Assembly (NCBI RefSeq): GCF_029023785.1 | Contig: NZ_CP118955.1 | Location: 2,441,001 to 2,505,000 of the forward strand | Origin: Enterococcus faecium | GTDB lineage: Bacteria > Bacillota > Bacilli > Lactobacillales > Enterococcaceae | Direction: 5' to 3' | Length of the DNA: 64,000 nt | Part shown: in pieces, positions 25,640 to 36,020 of the stretch | Position numbering within the stretch: position 1 is the first letter of the stretch | Layout of the letters: each line of letters starts with the position of its first letter | Position numbers and translations under genes: made by a program | The notes under the pieces: model-generated | What the model was told of the DNA's origin: nothing | What the model saw: the letters and a program-made list of their open reading frames with translations, nothing else | Databases searched by the model: none

Positions 25640-26476
25640 TTATCCTTTTACGCCGCCTTCGACTAAATCACCTTTAATAAATCGTTCAGATAACGCATAC
25701 ATAATGATGACTGGTAAAGCGGTCACCAATGAAGCGGCCATCATTCGTCCCCAAATGTAGTCTGGTGTACTGAATAATGTGTTCAAACCGATTGGTAAAG
25801 TAAATTTTTCGGAGGTCGACAGGAAAATCGAAGCAAATAAATAATCATTCCACGAAACCATAAAGCAATAAACGAAGACAGAAATGATTCCAGAAATAGC
25901 CAATGGTATAATGATCCGAATAATGATCTGGATCCGGCTAAGACCATCGATCATTGCTGCTTCTTCAATATCAGTCGGAATCGTGTCAAAATAACTTTTT
26001 AGCATGAATATCGCAGTAGGAAGTGTTTGAACGACCATCGTGATAATCAGTGCTGTATTGGTATCATACAAACCTAGACCGGAAATGATTTTAAATAATG
26101 GAACAACGATCAAAATACCGGAAAACATATAAACGGTGTAAAAGCTAGCATTGATTTTCGAGCGAGCTTTGAAGCGTAGTTTTGACAAAGCGTATGCCCC
26201 GCTGATCCCAATCACTACTGCAGTTACGGAGGCTATCAAGGAGATCACTAAACTATTTTTGAAATACATGATGAATGGAAAAATCTCAGCATTGAAAATA
26301 TCCTGATAATGTTCAAAAGTCCATTCTTTCGGAAAAATAGTTTGTGTCGTTGCAATTGCTTCTTGTGAATCCTTGAATGATGTCATCAGCATGATCAAAA
26401 ATGGAAACAAATTGACAGCTAATAGCAACAAAATCGTCGCGTAAAATAAGATTTTCCTGCTCTTTTTATTTTTCAT
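25640..26476 (-). CDS. ycjP: Carbohydrate ABC transporter permease (YcjP-like)
   Basis: A 278-residue inner-membrane permease of the MalG type with six predicted helices and the cytoplasmic EAA loop (EEAAMIDGLSRIQIIIRIIIPLA). It pairs with the preceding permease, which it overlaps by 4 bp, to form the channel of a sugar importer. No ATPase gene lies in the operon, unlike E. coli which has ycjV, so a shared MsmX/MsmK-type ATPase elsewhere is expected. Confidence 0.92.
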   Translation of the reverse strand: MKNKKSRKILFYATILLLLAVNLFPFLIMLMTSFKDSQEAIATTQTIFPKEWTFEHYQDIFNAEIFPFIMYFKNSLVISLIASVTAVVIGISGAYALSKLRFKARSKINASFYTVYMFSGILIVVPLFKIISGLGLYDTNTALIITMVVQTLPTAIFMLKSYFDTIPTDIEEAAMIDGLSRIQIIIRIIIPLAISGIISVFVYCFMVSWNDYLFASIFLSTSEKFTLPIGLNTLFSTPDYIWGRMMAASLVTALPVIIMYALSERFIKGDLVEGGVKG

Positions 26477-27369
26477 TTCAAGTCCACCTTCTTTCGTGAG
26501 AGCAAGACGACCGCTGCAATAATGATGAACAATAGAATCGATATAGCTGCTGCTTTTCCAAGATCATTGAACGCAAAGGCTGTCTGATACAAATAAACGC
26601 CTAAGATATTGACTTTATTCGTCAGTAGATAGACATCTGTAAACATATAGAACATCCAGATAGATCGTAAAACAATCACAGTTGCTAGTACTGGTTTGAT
26701 TGCCGGCAGTGTCACGATCTTGAACTTCTGCCAAGCATTTGCACCGTCCATTTCAGCTGCTTCATAAAGCGTTTTGTCGACTGTTTGCAAAATAGCCAAA
26801 AATGAAATAAACGCATACGGATAGTATCTCCAGATAGCAAACAAAACGACCATAAAGAAGCTAGCAACTGGCTGGTCGAACCACAGCGGTGCTTCGTTGA
26901 AAAGCTGCAACCTATCTACTAACAGATCATTGACGATTCCATAACTATTATTGAACATATATTTCCAAGCAAAAATCAAAGAAATAGATGGCGTAACATA
27001 ACTTAATAAAATCAGTGAACGCACCGTTTTCCTAAATCTGAACTTGCGGTTAAGCAAAATAGCTACGGCTAATCCTAAAGCTGTACTGCCTGCTACAACT
27101 AAGAATGTGTAAGCAACTGTTAAACCTAAAGAACGATAAAATTCACTATCACTTAAAATTTCAAGATAATTGCTTAATCCGATAAAAACGGCGTCTGAGT
27201 TAGGATTCAGCGGCATATCGAAAAAACTGATCTGAATATTGGAAAGCATTGGAATCAGCACTAAAACAGCTAATAAAAGCATGCTTGGTGCTAAAAGTCC
27301 CATGGCTAATTTTAAGTCAGAATGTTTCCTTGGACGATTCATTGAAACCTCCCCCTGATAATCTGCCAA
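26473..27369 (-). CDS. ycjO: Carbohydrate ABC transporter permease (YcjO-like)
   Basis: A 298-residue permease of the MalF type with six predicted membrane helices and the EAA loop (YEAAEMDGANAWQKFKIVTLPAI). It is the partner of the MalG-type permease that follows. The frame starts MADYQGEVSMNRPRK; the second methionine (nine residues in) is an equally possible start. It follows the solute-binding gene by 42 bp. Confidence 0.9.
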   Translation of the reverse strand: MADYQGEVSMNRPRKHSDLKLAMGLLAPSMLLLAVLVLIPMLSNIQISFFDMPLNPNSDAVFIGLSNYLEILSDSEFYRSLGLTVAYTFLVVAGSTALGLAVAILLNRKFRFRKTVRSLILLSYVTPSISLIFAWKYMFNNSYGIVNDLLVDRLQLFNEAPLWFDQPVASFFMVVLFAIWRYYPYAFISFLAILQTVDKTLYEAAEMDGANAWQKFKIVTLPAIKPVLATVIVLRSIWMFYMFTDVYLLTNKVNILGVYLYQTAFAFNDLGKAAAISILLFIIIAAVVLLSRKKVDLK

Positions 27370-27411
27370 TAGCTATCTACTTTTTTCGAACACCATTGGC
27401 AGAACTTCTTG

Positions 27412-28695
27412 TTATTTCGTATTTTTTTGTGCGTCAGCTAAAGCTTGATCGACATCTTCGTTTCCGACAGTTACTTGGTTCACTGCTTTTCCGATCACAC
27501 CTGAGCTTGTGATATCTCCCATTTTCGTGAAATTCTTTTCCCCGACTAGTCCAAAGACTTGTACTTCATCAAAAGCACTAGCAATCTCAGATGGCAGCTC
27601 GCCAAAAGACTTGATGACTTCATTTTCTTTGTAACCATCCAGTTCGACTACTTGTTTATTCACTGGTTGAGCACCACCAGGAGACATCAAGACCCACTTT
27701 TCCATGTTTTTCGGTTGAGATAAGAAAGCTGTGAATGCTTCAGCAGCCTCTTTTTGTTTCTCGTCTAGACCAGAAGAAATCGTCAATCCAGATACTGTGC
27801 CATAGACAGCTTGATCTTTTTGTGTTGGGATAGCAAAACCGATATTTTCTGAGTTCCCCGCTTCATAAACAGAAGGCAAAATGTAAGTTGAATAGATTGC
27901 CATTGGTGCTGTTCCATTCATGAAAGCATCTTTGATTTCTGTCACATCATTAGAGCCTGGCATCGTGTATTGGGATAAGTTTTGATAAAACGACAATGCT
28001 TCTCTCATCTTTTCCGTATCGATCGTTACCTCGCCTTCATCATCCAAAACATTTGCTCCATTTGACAAAGCAAATTGAGAGAACGCTTGCTCACTCATTG
28101 TTCCTTCAGCAGTAGGCATAGCAATTCCATATTGTTTATTCTCTTTATCTGTGAAATGTTGAGCAATTTTTAAAATATCATCCCAATTTTCTGGTTCTGA
28201 AAAACCAGCTTCTGATAATTTTTCTTTGTCATACCAAATACCTTGAACCCAGCCGCTAATTGGTGCAGCAATATAGCTTTTTCCATCTTCTGAACGAACA
28301 AGGTTTTTGGCTCCGTCATAATAATTATCTTCTCCAGCTTCCTCGATAACGTTTTGGACTGCCGTCTGATCAATCAGTTCATCTTTATCCATCACTTTAG
28401 CAAAATCCTGACTGACTTCCATTACTTCTGGTAATTTACCGGAACGAGCTAACGTAACGATTTTTGTATTGAACGCTGATTCTTCTACCGGCACTTGCTT
28501 GATTTTGATGTCTGGATTTTCTTTTTCAAAATCAGCAACCAGTTCATTGATCACACTTAATCGTTCCTGTTCGACAGAAGAGTGCATGAATTGAATCGTT
28601 GTCTGTTGTGATTCGTTAGAGCTTTGACTTTCACCACAAGCAGTAAGAAGAAATCCAGTAGCTAGCAGACAGGTAGTAACAATAATTTTTTTCAT
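27412..28695 (-). CDS. ycjN: Sugar ABC transporter solute-binding lipoprotein (YcjN-like)
   Basis: A 427-residue extracellular binding protein. The lipoprotein signal ends LLTACGES, so the cysteine at about position 20 is lipidated and the protein is anchored outside the membrane. The rest is a two-lobed family-1 sugar-binding fold (AAEAFTAFLSQPKN and the PMAIYSTYILPS region). By context it binds the glucosyl compound split by the phosphorylases of this operon. It lies 13 bp after the GH13 gene. Confidence 0.92.
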   Translation of the reverse strand: MKKIIVTTCLLATGFLLTACGESQSSNESQQTTIQFMHSSVEQERLSVINELVADFEKENPDIKIKQVPVEESAFNTKIVTLARSGKLPEVMEVSQDFAKVMDKDELIDQTAVQNVIEEAGEDNYYDGAKNLVRSEDGKSYIAAPISGWVQGIWYDKEKLSEAGFSEPENWDDILKIAQHFTDKENKQYGIAMPTAEGTMSEQAFSQFALSNGANVLDDEGEVTIDTEKMREALSFYQNLSQYTMPGSNDVTEIKDAFMNGTAPMAIYSTYILPSVYEAGNSENIGFAIPTQKDQAVYGTVSGLTISSGLDEKQKEAAEAFTAFLSQPKNMEKWVLMSPGGAQPVNKQVVELDGYKENEVIKSFGELPSEIASAFDEVQVFGLVGEKNFTKMGDITSSGVIGKAVNQVTVGNEDVDQALADAQKNTK

Positions 28696-28708
28696 TTTTT
28701 TCCACCTC

Positions 28709-30394
28709 TTATTTTATTATTTTCAGCCACATATATTCATACGGCTGGAATATCAACTTTCGTTCTTGACTGCAATGGATAATTTGTCCAGAAAACAGGT
28801 CTAGGTAATCTCCTTTTGGTAAAAGATAACCTGCTGATTGATTGGAAAAATTATGGATAACTAAGACTTTCTCTTCCTTCGCTTCGCGAATAAAACTGAT
28901 AAAAGAATCTGCTGAGTCCAGTAAGTAAATCAAACTATTCGGATGGAAGGCTTTTTCTTTTTTTCGAATAGATAGCATCTGGGTCAATTCACCATATACT
29001 GCTGTTCTTAATGGATCTGTCTGCAACTCTTTCTCAATATCTGCTAACAAAAATTTTTGCCGATTGATTTTTCGATTCTCTCCTGTTTTTTCTACGCCTT
29101 TGTAATCATTTCGACTTCCCAGCACACTTTGAATATAAATTGCCGGCACGCCTGGTAACGTTACCAAAAATGAATGAGCAGCTAAAAAGCGTTTGCTTCT
29201 CCATTCCGTCGTATCTGTTGGAGAACTTAACGCATCTAGATACGTAGCGTTTATCTCATATGGACTGGTCGTTCCATCTGGGTTTTTCTTGTAGTTTACT
29301 CGGGCACCCTCTTTCTTCAGCTGTTCCACTAATTCAAGGATCGTTTTTTCCGGCAGAATACCTCGTACCGGATTCAATCCGATACCGTCATGGGAGGCTA
29401 AAAAATTAAAAAAAGTTGTTTTTTTCGATGCGAAATCGATGGTTTTTAACCATTCTTTCAACTTACTTGTATTACCCGAACGAATCGCTTGAAGGGTCAA
29501 AGGTGGTAGCGAAAACTGATAGACCATCTGTGCTTCATTCTCGCCATTCCCAAAATAACTGATATTATCTTTGTGTGGCACATTTGTCTCAGTGATCAAT
29601 ACCGTTCCTGGAGCTGCTTCATCAGCGATTGCACGGAATAATTGGATGATTTTATGCGTTTCTGGCAGGTGTATACAAGAAGTTCCTAGTTCTTTCCATA
29701 AAAATCCCACAGCGTCCAAGCGAATAAATGAAGCGCCTTTTTCTAAGTAAAACAAAAGAATATCGATCATTTTCAATAAAACTTCTGGATTTTTAAAATT
29801 CAAGTCTACTTGATCTTCGCTAAAAGTCGTCCATACGTGTTTTTCTTTCCCGTTTTTGTCAATGAACGTTGTAAGTAACGGGCTGGTCCTTGGTCTAGTC
29901 ACGCTGCTTGTATCTGTATCCAGTGGCAAATCAATAAAAAAATCTTTGTACGTATCATTCAAGTTTAAATATTCCTGAAACCAAGTACTTTCGGCAGACA
30001 TATGATTGCAGACAAAGTCGAACATTAACCGTGTTTCGCTTCTCATTTCTTCTATATCTTCCCATGTGCCCAAACGGTCGTTGATTGCCTGATAATTTAC
30101 AACGGAGAAACCATCATCAGATGTATATGGGAAAAATGGCAAGAAATGTACAACTCTAAATGTATCTGCCAAATACTTTTGATAAAATTTCTTAAATGTA
30201 CGCAAAGTTGGTTGCTGCTCTTCAAAAAATTGATCCCCATAAGTAATCAAGAAAATATCTTCTTCGTCCCAATGCAGTTTGCCTGCCTGGCCTTTCTTCT
30301 GCTGATAAACACTGACTTTTTGTTCAATCATAGAGGCGGTTTTCTCAGCCAAATCTGAGTCGCGATAAATCGCTTGTAAAAGTTTTGTATACAT
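28709..30394 (-). CDS. ycjM: GH13 sucrose-phosphorylase-like enzyme, probable glucosylglycerate phosphorylase (YcjM-like)
   Basis: A 561-residue GH13 enzyme of the sucrose phosphorylase subfamily. The nucleophile aspartate lies in FIRLDAVGFLWK, the acid/base glutamate in VLITETNVPHKDN, and the third aspartate in FLASHDGIGLNP. Members split a glucosyl compound with phosphate and retention, giving alpha-glucose-1-phosphate. E. coli YcjM was shown to use glucosylglycerate; the glycerate kinase in this operon supports that substrate over sucrose. It is the first gene of the operon behind a promoter with cre-like and operator sites. Confidence 0.88.
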   Translation of the reverse strand: MYTKLLQAIYRDSDLAEKTASMIEQKVSVYQQKKGQAGKLHWDEEDIFLITYGDQFFEEQQPTLRTFKKFYQKYLADTFRVVHFLPFFPYTSDDGFSVVNYQAINDRLGTWEDIEEMRSETRLMFDFVCNHMSAESTWFQEYLNLNDTYKDFFIDLPLDTDTSSVTRPRTSPLLTTFIDKNGKEKHVWTTFSEDQVDLNFKNPEVLLKMIDILLFYLEKGASFIRLDAVGFLWKELGTSCIHLPETHKIIQLFRAIADEAAPGTVLITETNVPHKDNISYFGNGENEAQMVYQFSLPPLTLQAIRSGNTSKLKEWLKTIDFASKKTTFFNFLASHDGIGLNPVRGILPEKTILELVEQLKKEGARVNYKKNPDGTTSPYEINATYLDALSSPTDTTEWRSKRFLAAHSFLVTLPGVPAIYIQSVLGSRNDYKGVEKTGENRKINRQKFLLADIEKELQTDPLRTAVYGELTQMLSIRKKEKAFHPNSLIYLLDSADSFISFIREAKEEKVLVIHNFSNQSAGYLLPKGDYLDLFSGQIIHCSQERKLIFQPYEYMWLKIIK

Positions 30395-30413
30395 CGGATT
30401 CCCCTTTCTTTTT

Positions 30414-30427
30414 TGGGAGCGTTCCCA
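30414..30427. promoter_or_regulatory. LacI-type operator before ycjM
   Basis: TGGGAGCGTTCCCA is a palindrome with a central CG (one mismatched pair), typical of LacI-family operators. It lies just downstream of the -10 of the ycj promoter, where a bound repressor would block transcription. The core TTGGGAGCGTT recurs before the regulator gene. Confidence 0.7.
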
Positions 30428-30435
30428 ACGATTTG

Positions 30436-30464
30436 ATCATATTATGGAAAACGCTTACTGTCAA
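30436..30464 (-). promoter_or_regulatory. Sigma-A promoter of the ycj-like operon
   Basis: On the minus strand TTGACA (30459-30464) and TATGAT (30436-30441) are 17 bp apart, about 40 bp before the ycjM start. Confidence 0.85.
30446..30459. promoter_or_regulatory. Catabolite responsive element (cre) candidate
   Basis: GGAAAACGCTTACT matches the CcpA consensus TGWAARCGYTWNCW at 13 of 14 positions. It fills the spacer of the ycj promoter, so CcpA binding would repress the operon when glucose is present. Confidence 0.6.
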
Positions 30465-30596
30465 TAGCATTTTTTTAAATAATTTTGATATACACAAAAA
30501 TACAAATAAGAAAGCTTATGTATCAATAATTAATAGCTTCTTAAAAAAATATGGTCTCTCATGATCATGCAAGCTATTCCTAAATTTTCAAAATCA

Positions 30597-30649
30597 TAGA
30601 CAAAAAAGAATGTCTATTGTACTATGGAATTATTCTAAAACGCTCCCAA
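30597..30649 (+). promoter_or_regulatory. Promoter and operator half-site of the LacI-type regulator
   Basis: TAGACA (30597-30602) and TACTAT (30620-30625) are 17 bp apart. Downstream, AACGCTCCCAA (30639-30649) repeats the well-conserved half of the ycjM operator, which suggests autoregulation. Confidence 0.6.
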
Positions 30650-30668
30650 AAAGGAGGTGCATATAAAA

Positions 30669-31694
30669 TTGAAACCTACTATTTATGACATTGCGAAAAA
30701 AGCTAATGTCTCAAAATCAACTGTCTCCAGAGTATTAAATAACCAGCCAAATATCTCTGATAAAGCAAAAGCAAGTGTACTTCAAGCAATCAAAGAATTG
30801 AATTATGAACCGAGCAAAATTGCAAGAGGACTGTCAGGAAATGGTTTTGACGCGATTCTAGCATTATCTCATCGTACTTCTCATACGACCTATGGCAATC
30901 CTTTTTTTTCAGATGTTATTCAATCCATTTCTGCCGTTTCTGAACAAAATAACTTCGACTTGATTCTACAAACGGCAAAAACACCAGAAGAAGAGCTAGA
31001 AAAATGCGCGAAAAAGATCCAAGAAAAAATGATCCGAGGAATTATTATTTTAAGCTCTACGATGGATGAAACACTTCTTTTTGAATTGGATCAATACAAT
31101 ATTCCTATTGTGGTAATCGGAAAAGTCGGAAACGACTACACGAACATCTACTCAGTGGACACGGATAATTTCCAGGATAGTTACGATTTGGTGGAAACAC
31201 TGATCAAGAATGGACACCGTCATATCGGCTGTCTCCATGCTCCGACAGAAGTTTATGTATCCAATGATCGTCTCAATGGTTACCGTCAATGCTTATTTGA
31301 TCACCACCTAGATATCCGTAATGAATGGATTATAGACGGCGGCTTTCGCTTAGAAGATAGCATGGCAGCAATGAATGATTTAATGAAGCTACGAGAAAGA
31401 CCAACTGCGATTTTTTCTACCGATGCATTAAAATCATTGAGTATTTACAAAGTGGCAGAACAATCTGGAAAGCAGATACCTGATGATCTTTCGATCGCAG
31501 GATTCAGTGATCCCTTATTGTCCTCCCTATTTTCGCCACAGTTGACTCGGATAGACATTCCGACAAATCAGTTAGGAATCAAAGCCACAGAACTTTTATT
31601 CCAACTAATCCACCACCAATACCCTGAAGAAAAAAGAATCATTCTTTCAACCGAGATTACTCTCACAGATTCGATCCAACAACAAGAAATGTAG
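30669..31694 (+). CDS. ycjW: LacI family transcriptional regulator (YcjW-like)
   Basis: A 341-residue repressor with the LacI helix-turn-helix at the extreme N-terminus (TIYDIAKKANVSKSTVSRVLNN region) and a periplasmic-binding-protein-like effector domain. I prefer the TTG at 30669, giving the usual MKPTIYDIA start. The GTG at 30657 touches the AAGGAGG ribosome site. It is divergent from the ycj-like operon and shares operator motifs with it, so it is the probable local regulator. Confidence 0.88.
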   Translation: MKPTIYDIAKKANVSKSTVSRVLNNQPNISDKAKASVLQAIKELNYEPSKIARGLSGNGFDAILALSHRTSHTTYGNPFFSDVIQSISAVSEQNNFDLILQTAKTPEEELEKCAKKIQEKMIRGIIILSSTMDETLLFELDQYNIPIVVIGKVGNDYTNIYSVDTDNFQDSYDLVETLIKNGHRHIGCLHAPTEVYVSNDRLNGYRQCLFDHHLDIRNEWIIDGGFRLEDSMAAMNDLMKLRERPTAIFSTDALKSLSIYKVAEQSGKQIPDDLSIAGFSDPLLSSLFSPQLTRIDIPTNQLGIKATELLFQLIHHQYPEEKRIILSTEITLTDSIQQQEM

Positions 31695-31705
31695 AACAGA
31701 ATTAT

Positions 31706-31752
31706 AAAAGAACAGAAACACTGAGGATAAGTCAGTTACTCTGTTCTTTTTT
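31706..31752 (+). terminator. Terminator after the LacI-type regulator
   Basis: AAAAGAACAG (31706-31715) pairs with CTGTTCTTTT (31741-31750) and runs into TTTT. Confidence 0.85.
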
Positions 31753-31826
31753 CAATCACTCATCCCTCGTTACCCCCTCCCGGTATTTTAGCGAATTTTT
31801 CTTATTTTCCATCTGTTTTAGATAGC

Positions 31827-31905
31827 TGTGGATAACTATAATGTTTGTGTTAAACTATTTTTTCCACAGGGAAGAAAAAACTATTTTTAACCACGTTGTG
31901 TATAA
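31827..31905. other. Cluster of three DnaA-box sequences in a gene-free stretch
   Basis: Three 9-mers match the DnaA-box consensus TTWTNCACA: TGTGGATAA at 31827-31835 (minus), TTTTCCACA at 31860-31868 (plus) and TGTGTATAA at 31897-31905 (minus). They lie 33 and 37 bp apart in a very AT-rich region. The surrounding stretch 31753-32239 has no gene I can support. It is not the chromosomal origin, because dnaA/dnaN are absent; it may be a DnaA-binding cluster. Confidence 0.5.
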
Positions 31906-32239
31906 GTTTTTATAGTTCGTTTTTTTAAACACATTTACCCTTATTTCAATCCATGTTATTTGGGGATACTTATCTCTAAAACATAAATAGAATAACAGAC
32001 ATGTCTACTGGTTTTGTTTTATTCGAGGAATTATTCAATAATAGCTAGCAAAATATTAAAAATAACCGCTCTATCTTCCCATCAATTTATTTTGCATTCA
32101 AAAAATGATCTATCTTTACTTTTGTTGATTGACTTCTCTTGGAAGATGATCGTTCCGATACCTTAATTGGATACGAACCGATGTTGTTAAGATCCTTTCC
32201 CACTTTTCTTCTAGTTAGACAAATTATTTTAGACAAACC

Positions 32240-32281
32240 AAAAAAGAGGTTGTGACAATAATTTGTCACAACCTCTTTTTT
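32240..32281. terminator. Terminator of rpoBC, repeat-family hairpin
   Basis: A perfect 17-bp stem with the sequence AAAAAGAGGTTGTGACA and its complement (32241-32257 and 32264-32280), U-runs on both strands, 8 bp behind the rpoC stop. It is the purest copy of the hairpin that ends most repeat clusters here. Confidence 0.9.
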
Positions 32282-32288
32282 AAAATAT

Positions 32289-35200
32289 CTATTTTGTTTG
32301 ATTGTTCATTGCGTCTTCTGCAGCCATTTGCGCTTCAATATCTGAAATACTGTAGACATTTTCGCTTGCTACACCGACTTCTTTTGGTTCCATGTCACGG
32401 TAACGTTGCATACCAGTACCAGCTGGGATGATCTTACCTATAATAACATTTTCTTTCAAACCAAGAAGAGGATCTTTCTTACCGCGGATCGCAGCATCCG
32501 TCAAGACACGAGTTGTTTCTTGGAATGATGCAGCAGATAAGAAACTATTTGTTTCTAATGATGCTTTTGTGATACCTAGTAAGACAGGTCGAGAAGTTGC
32601 AGGAACGCCTCCTGAGACTAGCGTATTGTAGTTTTGATCTTTAAAGTCTGCGATGTCTAATAATGTACCTGGTAAGATATCTGTATCACCTGGATCCATT
32701 ACACGAACTTTACGCAGCATTTGACGAACCATTACTTCGATATGCTTGTCGCCGATTTCTACCCCTTGCATACGGTAAACACGTTGTACTTCACGAAGCA
32801 AGTAGTTTTCAACAGATAATACATCGCGAACTTGCAACAATTGTTTTGGATCGATTGATCCTTCTGTCAATGGTGCACCACGGTGGATCATATCGCCTTC
32901 TGCTACTTTCATACGTGCTGTATAAGGAACAGTATACGTACGTGTATCTGTTTTTCCTTTGATTGTTACTTCTTTGGTACGTGTTGCAGGATCTTCTGAG
33001 ATATCGATGACATCCCCTGTTACTTCTGTGATCACTGCTTGCCCTTTCGGATTACGTGCTTCAAAGATTTCTTGGACACGAGGAAGACCTTGAGTGATAT
33101 CGTCTCCGGCAACCCCACCTGTATGGAATGTACGCATCGTCAACTGAGTACCAGGTTCACCGATTGATTGAGCGGCGATCGTACCAACTGCTTCTCCGAC
33201 TTCAACGTCAGAGCCAGTTGCAAGGTTGCGTCCGTAACAATGTTTGCAGACACCATGTTTTGTATTACATGTGAAGACAGAACGGATTGTCACTGTTTCG
33301 ACACCTGCATCAACGATTTGTTTTGCGATGTCTTCGGAAATCAATTGGTTTCCTGCAATGATCAATTCATTTGTTTCAGGATGACGTACTTCTTTACGAG
33401 TGTAACGTCCCACTAAACGATCTTCTAATGATTCGATGATTTCATTTCCCTCGCGGATGGCTTGGATTTCAAGACCTCGGTCAGTACCGCAATCTTCTTC
33501 ACGGATGATTACATCTTGGGCCACGTCAACCAGACGACGAGTCAAGTAACCTGAATCGGCAGTCTTCAAGGCTGTATCGGTCATCCCTTTACGAGCCCCG
33601 TGAGTTGAGATAAACATTTCCAAGACGGATAGTCCTTCACGGAAGTTCGAAATGATTGGCAATTCCATGATTCGACCATTAGGAGCGGCCATCAAACCAC
33701 GCATTCCGGCAAGCTGTGTAAAGTTGGAAATGTTACCACGAGCTCCAGAATCAGACATCATGAAGATTGGATTTTTCGCTTCCAAACCTTCCATCAGTTT
33801 TTGTTGGATGCTGTCTTTTGCAGCATTCCAAACAGCAATGACACGTTCATAACGTTCGTCATCTGTGATCAGACCACGACGGAATTGTTTTGTAATAGTT
33901 TCAACTTGTTTATGGGCATTTTCAATGATTTCTTGTTTTTCATTCAGTACACTGATGTCAGCGATCCCTACTGTGATACCGGCATGTGTCGAATGTTTGT
34001 ACCCTAAGTCTTTCATACGGTCAAGCATCTTAGAAGTTTCTGTTACTTTGAATCGTTTGAAGACTTCTGCGATGATGTTTCCTAAGTTTTTCTTCTTGAA
34101 CGGTAATACTAATTCTTGCTCTTTGATATGTGCAGGAATATCAGTACCAGCTTCAACAAAGTATTTGTCCGGTGTTTGGACGGTCAAGTTGAAGTCTGTT
34201 GGTTCATTCAGATAAGGGAATTCAGGAGGCATGATCTCGTTGAAGATGATCTTACCAACTGTTGTGATCATCGTACGTTCTTTTTGCCATTCAGTAAATG
34301 GTTTTTCACCTAATGAGTTAGGGTTCACACCGATACGTGAATGTAAATGAACATATCCGTTGCGCCATGCGATAACGGCTTCGTTTTGATCTCTGAAGAC
34401 CATTCCTTCGCCTTCGCGTCCTTCTTCTTCCATTGTCAAGTAGTAGTTACCTAGAACCATATCTTGAGAAGGAGTAACAACTGGTTTACCATCTTTAGGG
34501 TTCAAGATGTTTTGAGCAGCTAACATCAACATACGTGCTTCTGCTTGTGCTTCTTCATTCAATGGAACGTGGACAGCCATTTGGTCTCCATCGAAATCGG
34601 CATTATAAGCTTCACATACAAGTGGATGCAAACGGATTGCGCGTCCTTGTACTAAAACTGGTTCGAATGCTTGGATACCAAGTCGGTGAAGCGTAGGTGC
34701 CCGGTTCAGCAATACTGGGTGTTCCTTGATTACGTCTTCTAAAACATCCCATACTTCGTCTTCTTGACGTTCGATTTTACGTTTCGCATTTTTGATGTTT
34801 GAAGCTAGTTCGCGTTGAACAAGCTCACGCATCACGAATGGTTTGAATAATTCAATGGCCATTTCTTTTGGAAGTCCACATTGGTACATCTTCAAGAAAG
34901 GTCCAACAACGATAACGGAACGACCTGAGTAGTCGACACGTTTACCTAGCAAGTTTTGACGGAAACGACCTTGTTTCCCTTTCAACATATGAGAAAGAGA
35001 TTTCAATGGGCGGTTACCTGGTCCAGTAACTGGACGTCCGCGACGACCGTTATCGATCAATGCATCTACTGCTTCTTGCAGCATACGTTTTTCATTTTGA
35101 ACGATGATTCCAGGTGCATTCAAGTCTAACAAACGTTTCAAACGGTTATTACGGTTGATTACACGACGGTAAAGATCATTCAAGTCACTTGTTGCAAAAC

Positions 35201-35942
35201 GTCCACCTTCTAATTGAACCATTGGGCGTAAATCTGGTGGAATAACAGGGATAACGTCCATAACCATCCAGCTTGGTTGATTTCCTGAAGCGCGGAATGC
35301 TTCTAAAATATCCAAACGGCGGATTGCACGTGTACGTTTTTGTCCTTGTGCAGATTTCAATTCTTCTTTCAATTCGGCTGCTTCTGCATCTAGATCAACA
35401 TTATCAAGTAATTGTTTAATCGCTTCTGCACCCATAGCAGCTTGGAATTCTTGTCCATATTGTTCACGTTTTTCGCGATATTCGCGTTCTGTCAACAATT
35501 GTTTTTTCTCTAAATTCGTATTTCCTGGTTCGATGACTACATATGAAGCAAAATAAATGATTTCTTCCAAAGCGCGTGGGCTCATGTCTAATACAAGACC
35601 CATACGTGAAGGAATCCCTTTAAAGTACCAGATATGTGAAACAGGAGCTGCTAATTCAATATGTCCCATGCGTTCACGGCGAACTTTCGAACGAGTAACT
35701 TCCACTCCGCATCGATCACAAACGATTCCTTTATAACGGATACGTTTGTATTTTCCGCAGGCACATTCCCAGTCTTTTGTAGGACCAAAAATCCGCTCAC
35801 AGAACAACCCTTCGCGTTCAGGTTTTAAGGTACGATAGTTAATCGTCTCAGGTTTTTTTACTTCACCGTAAGACCAGCTTCTGATTTTTTCGGGAGAAGC
35901 CAAACCTATTTGCATACTTTCGAATTTATTTACATCGATCAA
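32289..35942 (-). CDS. rpoC: DNA-directed RNA polymerase subunit beta'
   Basis: A 1217-residue beta' subunit. The N-terminal zinc-binding cysteines ([19 protein letters not shown]), the catalytic magnesium motif [12 protein letters not shown], the bridge-helix/trigger-loop region (FHTGGVAG) and the second cysteine cluster ([13 protein letters not shown]) are all present. I chose the TTG at 35942, which follows GGAGG by 9 bp and gives the usual start [12 protein letters not shown]; the ATG at 35963 would add seven residues overlapping the ribosome site. It follows rpoB by about 80 bp and ends in a strong terminator. Confidence 0.98.
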   Translation of the reverse strand: MIDVNKFESMQIGLASPEKIRSWSYGEVKKPETINYRTLKPEREGLFCERIFGPTKDWECACGKYKRIRYKGIVCDRCGVEVTRSKVRRERMGHIELAAPVSHIWYFKGIPSRMGLVLDMSPRALEEIIYFASYVVIEPGNTNLEKKQLLTEREYREKREQYGQEFQAAMGAEAIKQLLDNVDLDAEAAELKEELKSAQGQKRTRAIRRLDILEAFRASGNQPSWMVMDVIPVIPPDLRPMVQLEGGRFATSDLNDLYRRVINRNNRLKRLLDLNAPGIIVQNEKRMLQEAVDALIDNGRRGRPVTGPGNRPLKSLSHMLKGKQGRFRQNLLGKRVDYSGRSVIVVGPFLKMYQCGLPKEMAIELFKPFVMRELVQRELASNIKNAKRKIERQEDEVWDVLEDVIKEHPVLLNRAPTLHRLGIQAFEPVLVQGRAIRLHPLVCEAYNADFDGDQMAVHVPLNEEAQAEARMLMLAAQNILNPKDGKPVVTPSQDMVLGNYYLTMEEEGREGEGMVFRDQNEAVIAWRNGYVHLHSRIGVNPNSLGEKPFTEWQKERTMITTVGKIIFNEIMPPEFPYLNEPTDFNLTVQTPDKYFVEAGTDIPAHIKEQELVLPFKKKNLGNIIAEVFKRFKVTETSKMLDRMKDLGYKHSTHAGITVGIADISVLNEKQEIIENAHKQVETITKQFRRGLITDDERYERVIAVWNAAKDSIQQKLMEGLEAKNPIFMMSDSGARGNISNFTQLAGMRGLMAAPNGRIMELPIISNFREGLSVLEMFISTHGARKGMTDTALKTADSGYLTRRLVDVAQDVIIREEDCGTDRGLEIQAIREGNEIIESLEDRLVGRYTRKEVRHPETNELIIAGNQLISEDIAKQIVDAGVETVTIRSVFTCNTKHGVCKHCYGRNLATGSDVEVGEAVGTIAAQSIGEPGTQLTMRTFHTGGVAGDDITQGLPRVQEIFEARNPKGQAVITEVTGDVIDISEDPATRTKEVTIKGKTDTRTYTVPYTARMKVAEGDMIHRGAPLTEGSIDPKQLLQVRDVLSVENYLLREVQRVYRMQGVEIGDKHIEVMVRQMLRKVRVMDPGDTDILPGTLLDIADFKDQNYNTLVSGGVPATSRPVLLGITKASLETNSFLSAASFQETTRVLTDAAIRGKKDPLLGLKENVIIGKIIPAGTGMQRYRDMEPKEVGVASENVYSISDIEAQMAAEDAMNNQTK

Positions 35943-36020
35943 AAGGGGTTCCCTCCATTTCATTTAATGGCAAACCGCAAGACGGCTGATCTTCGACCGC
36001 CTTGCAGCTCATAGACCGGA

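Noticed and set aside
32087..32269. Minus-strand frame of 60 codons behind rpoC
   Set aside because: It overlaps the rpoBC terminator stem and lacks a ribosome site.
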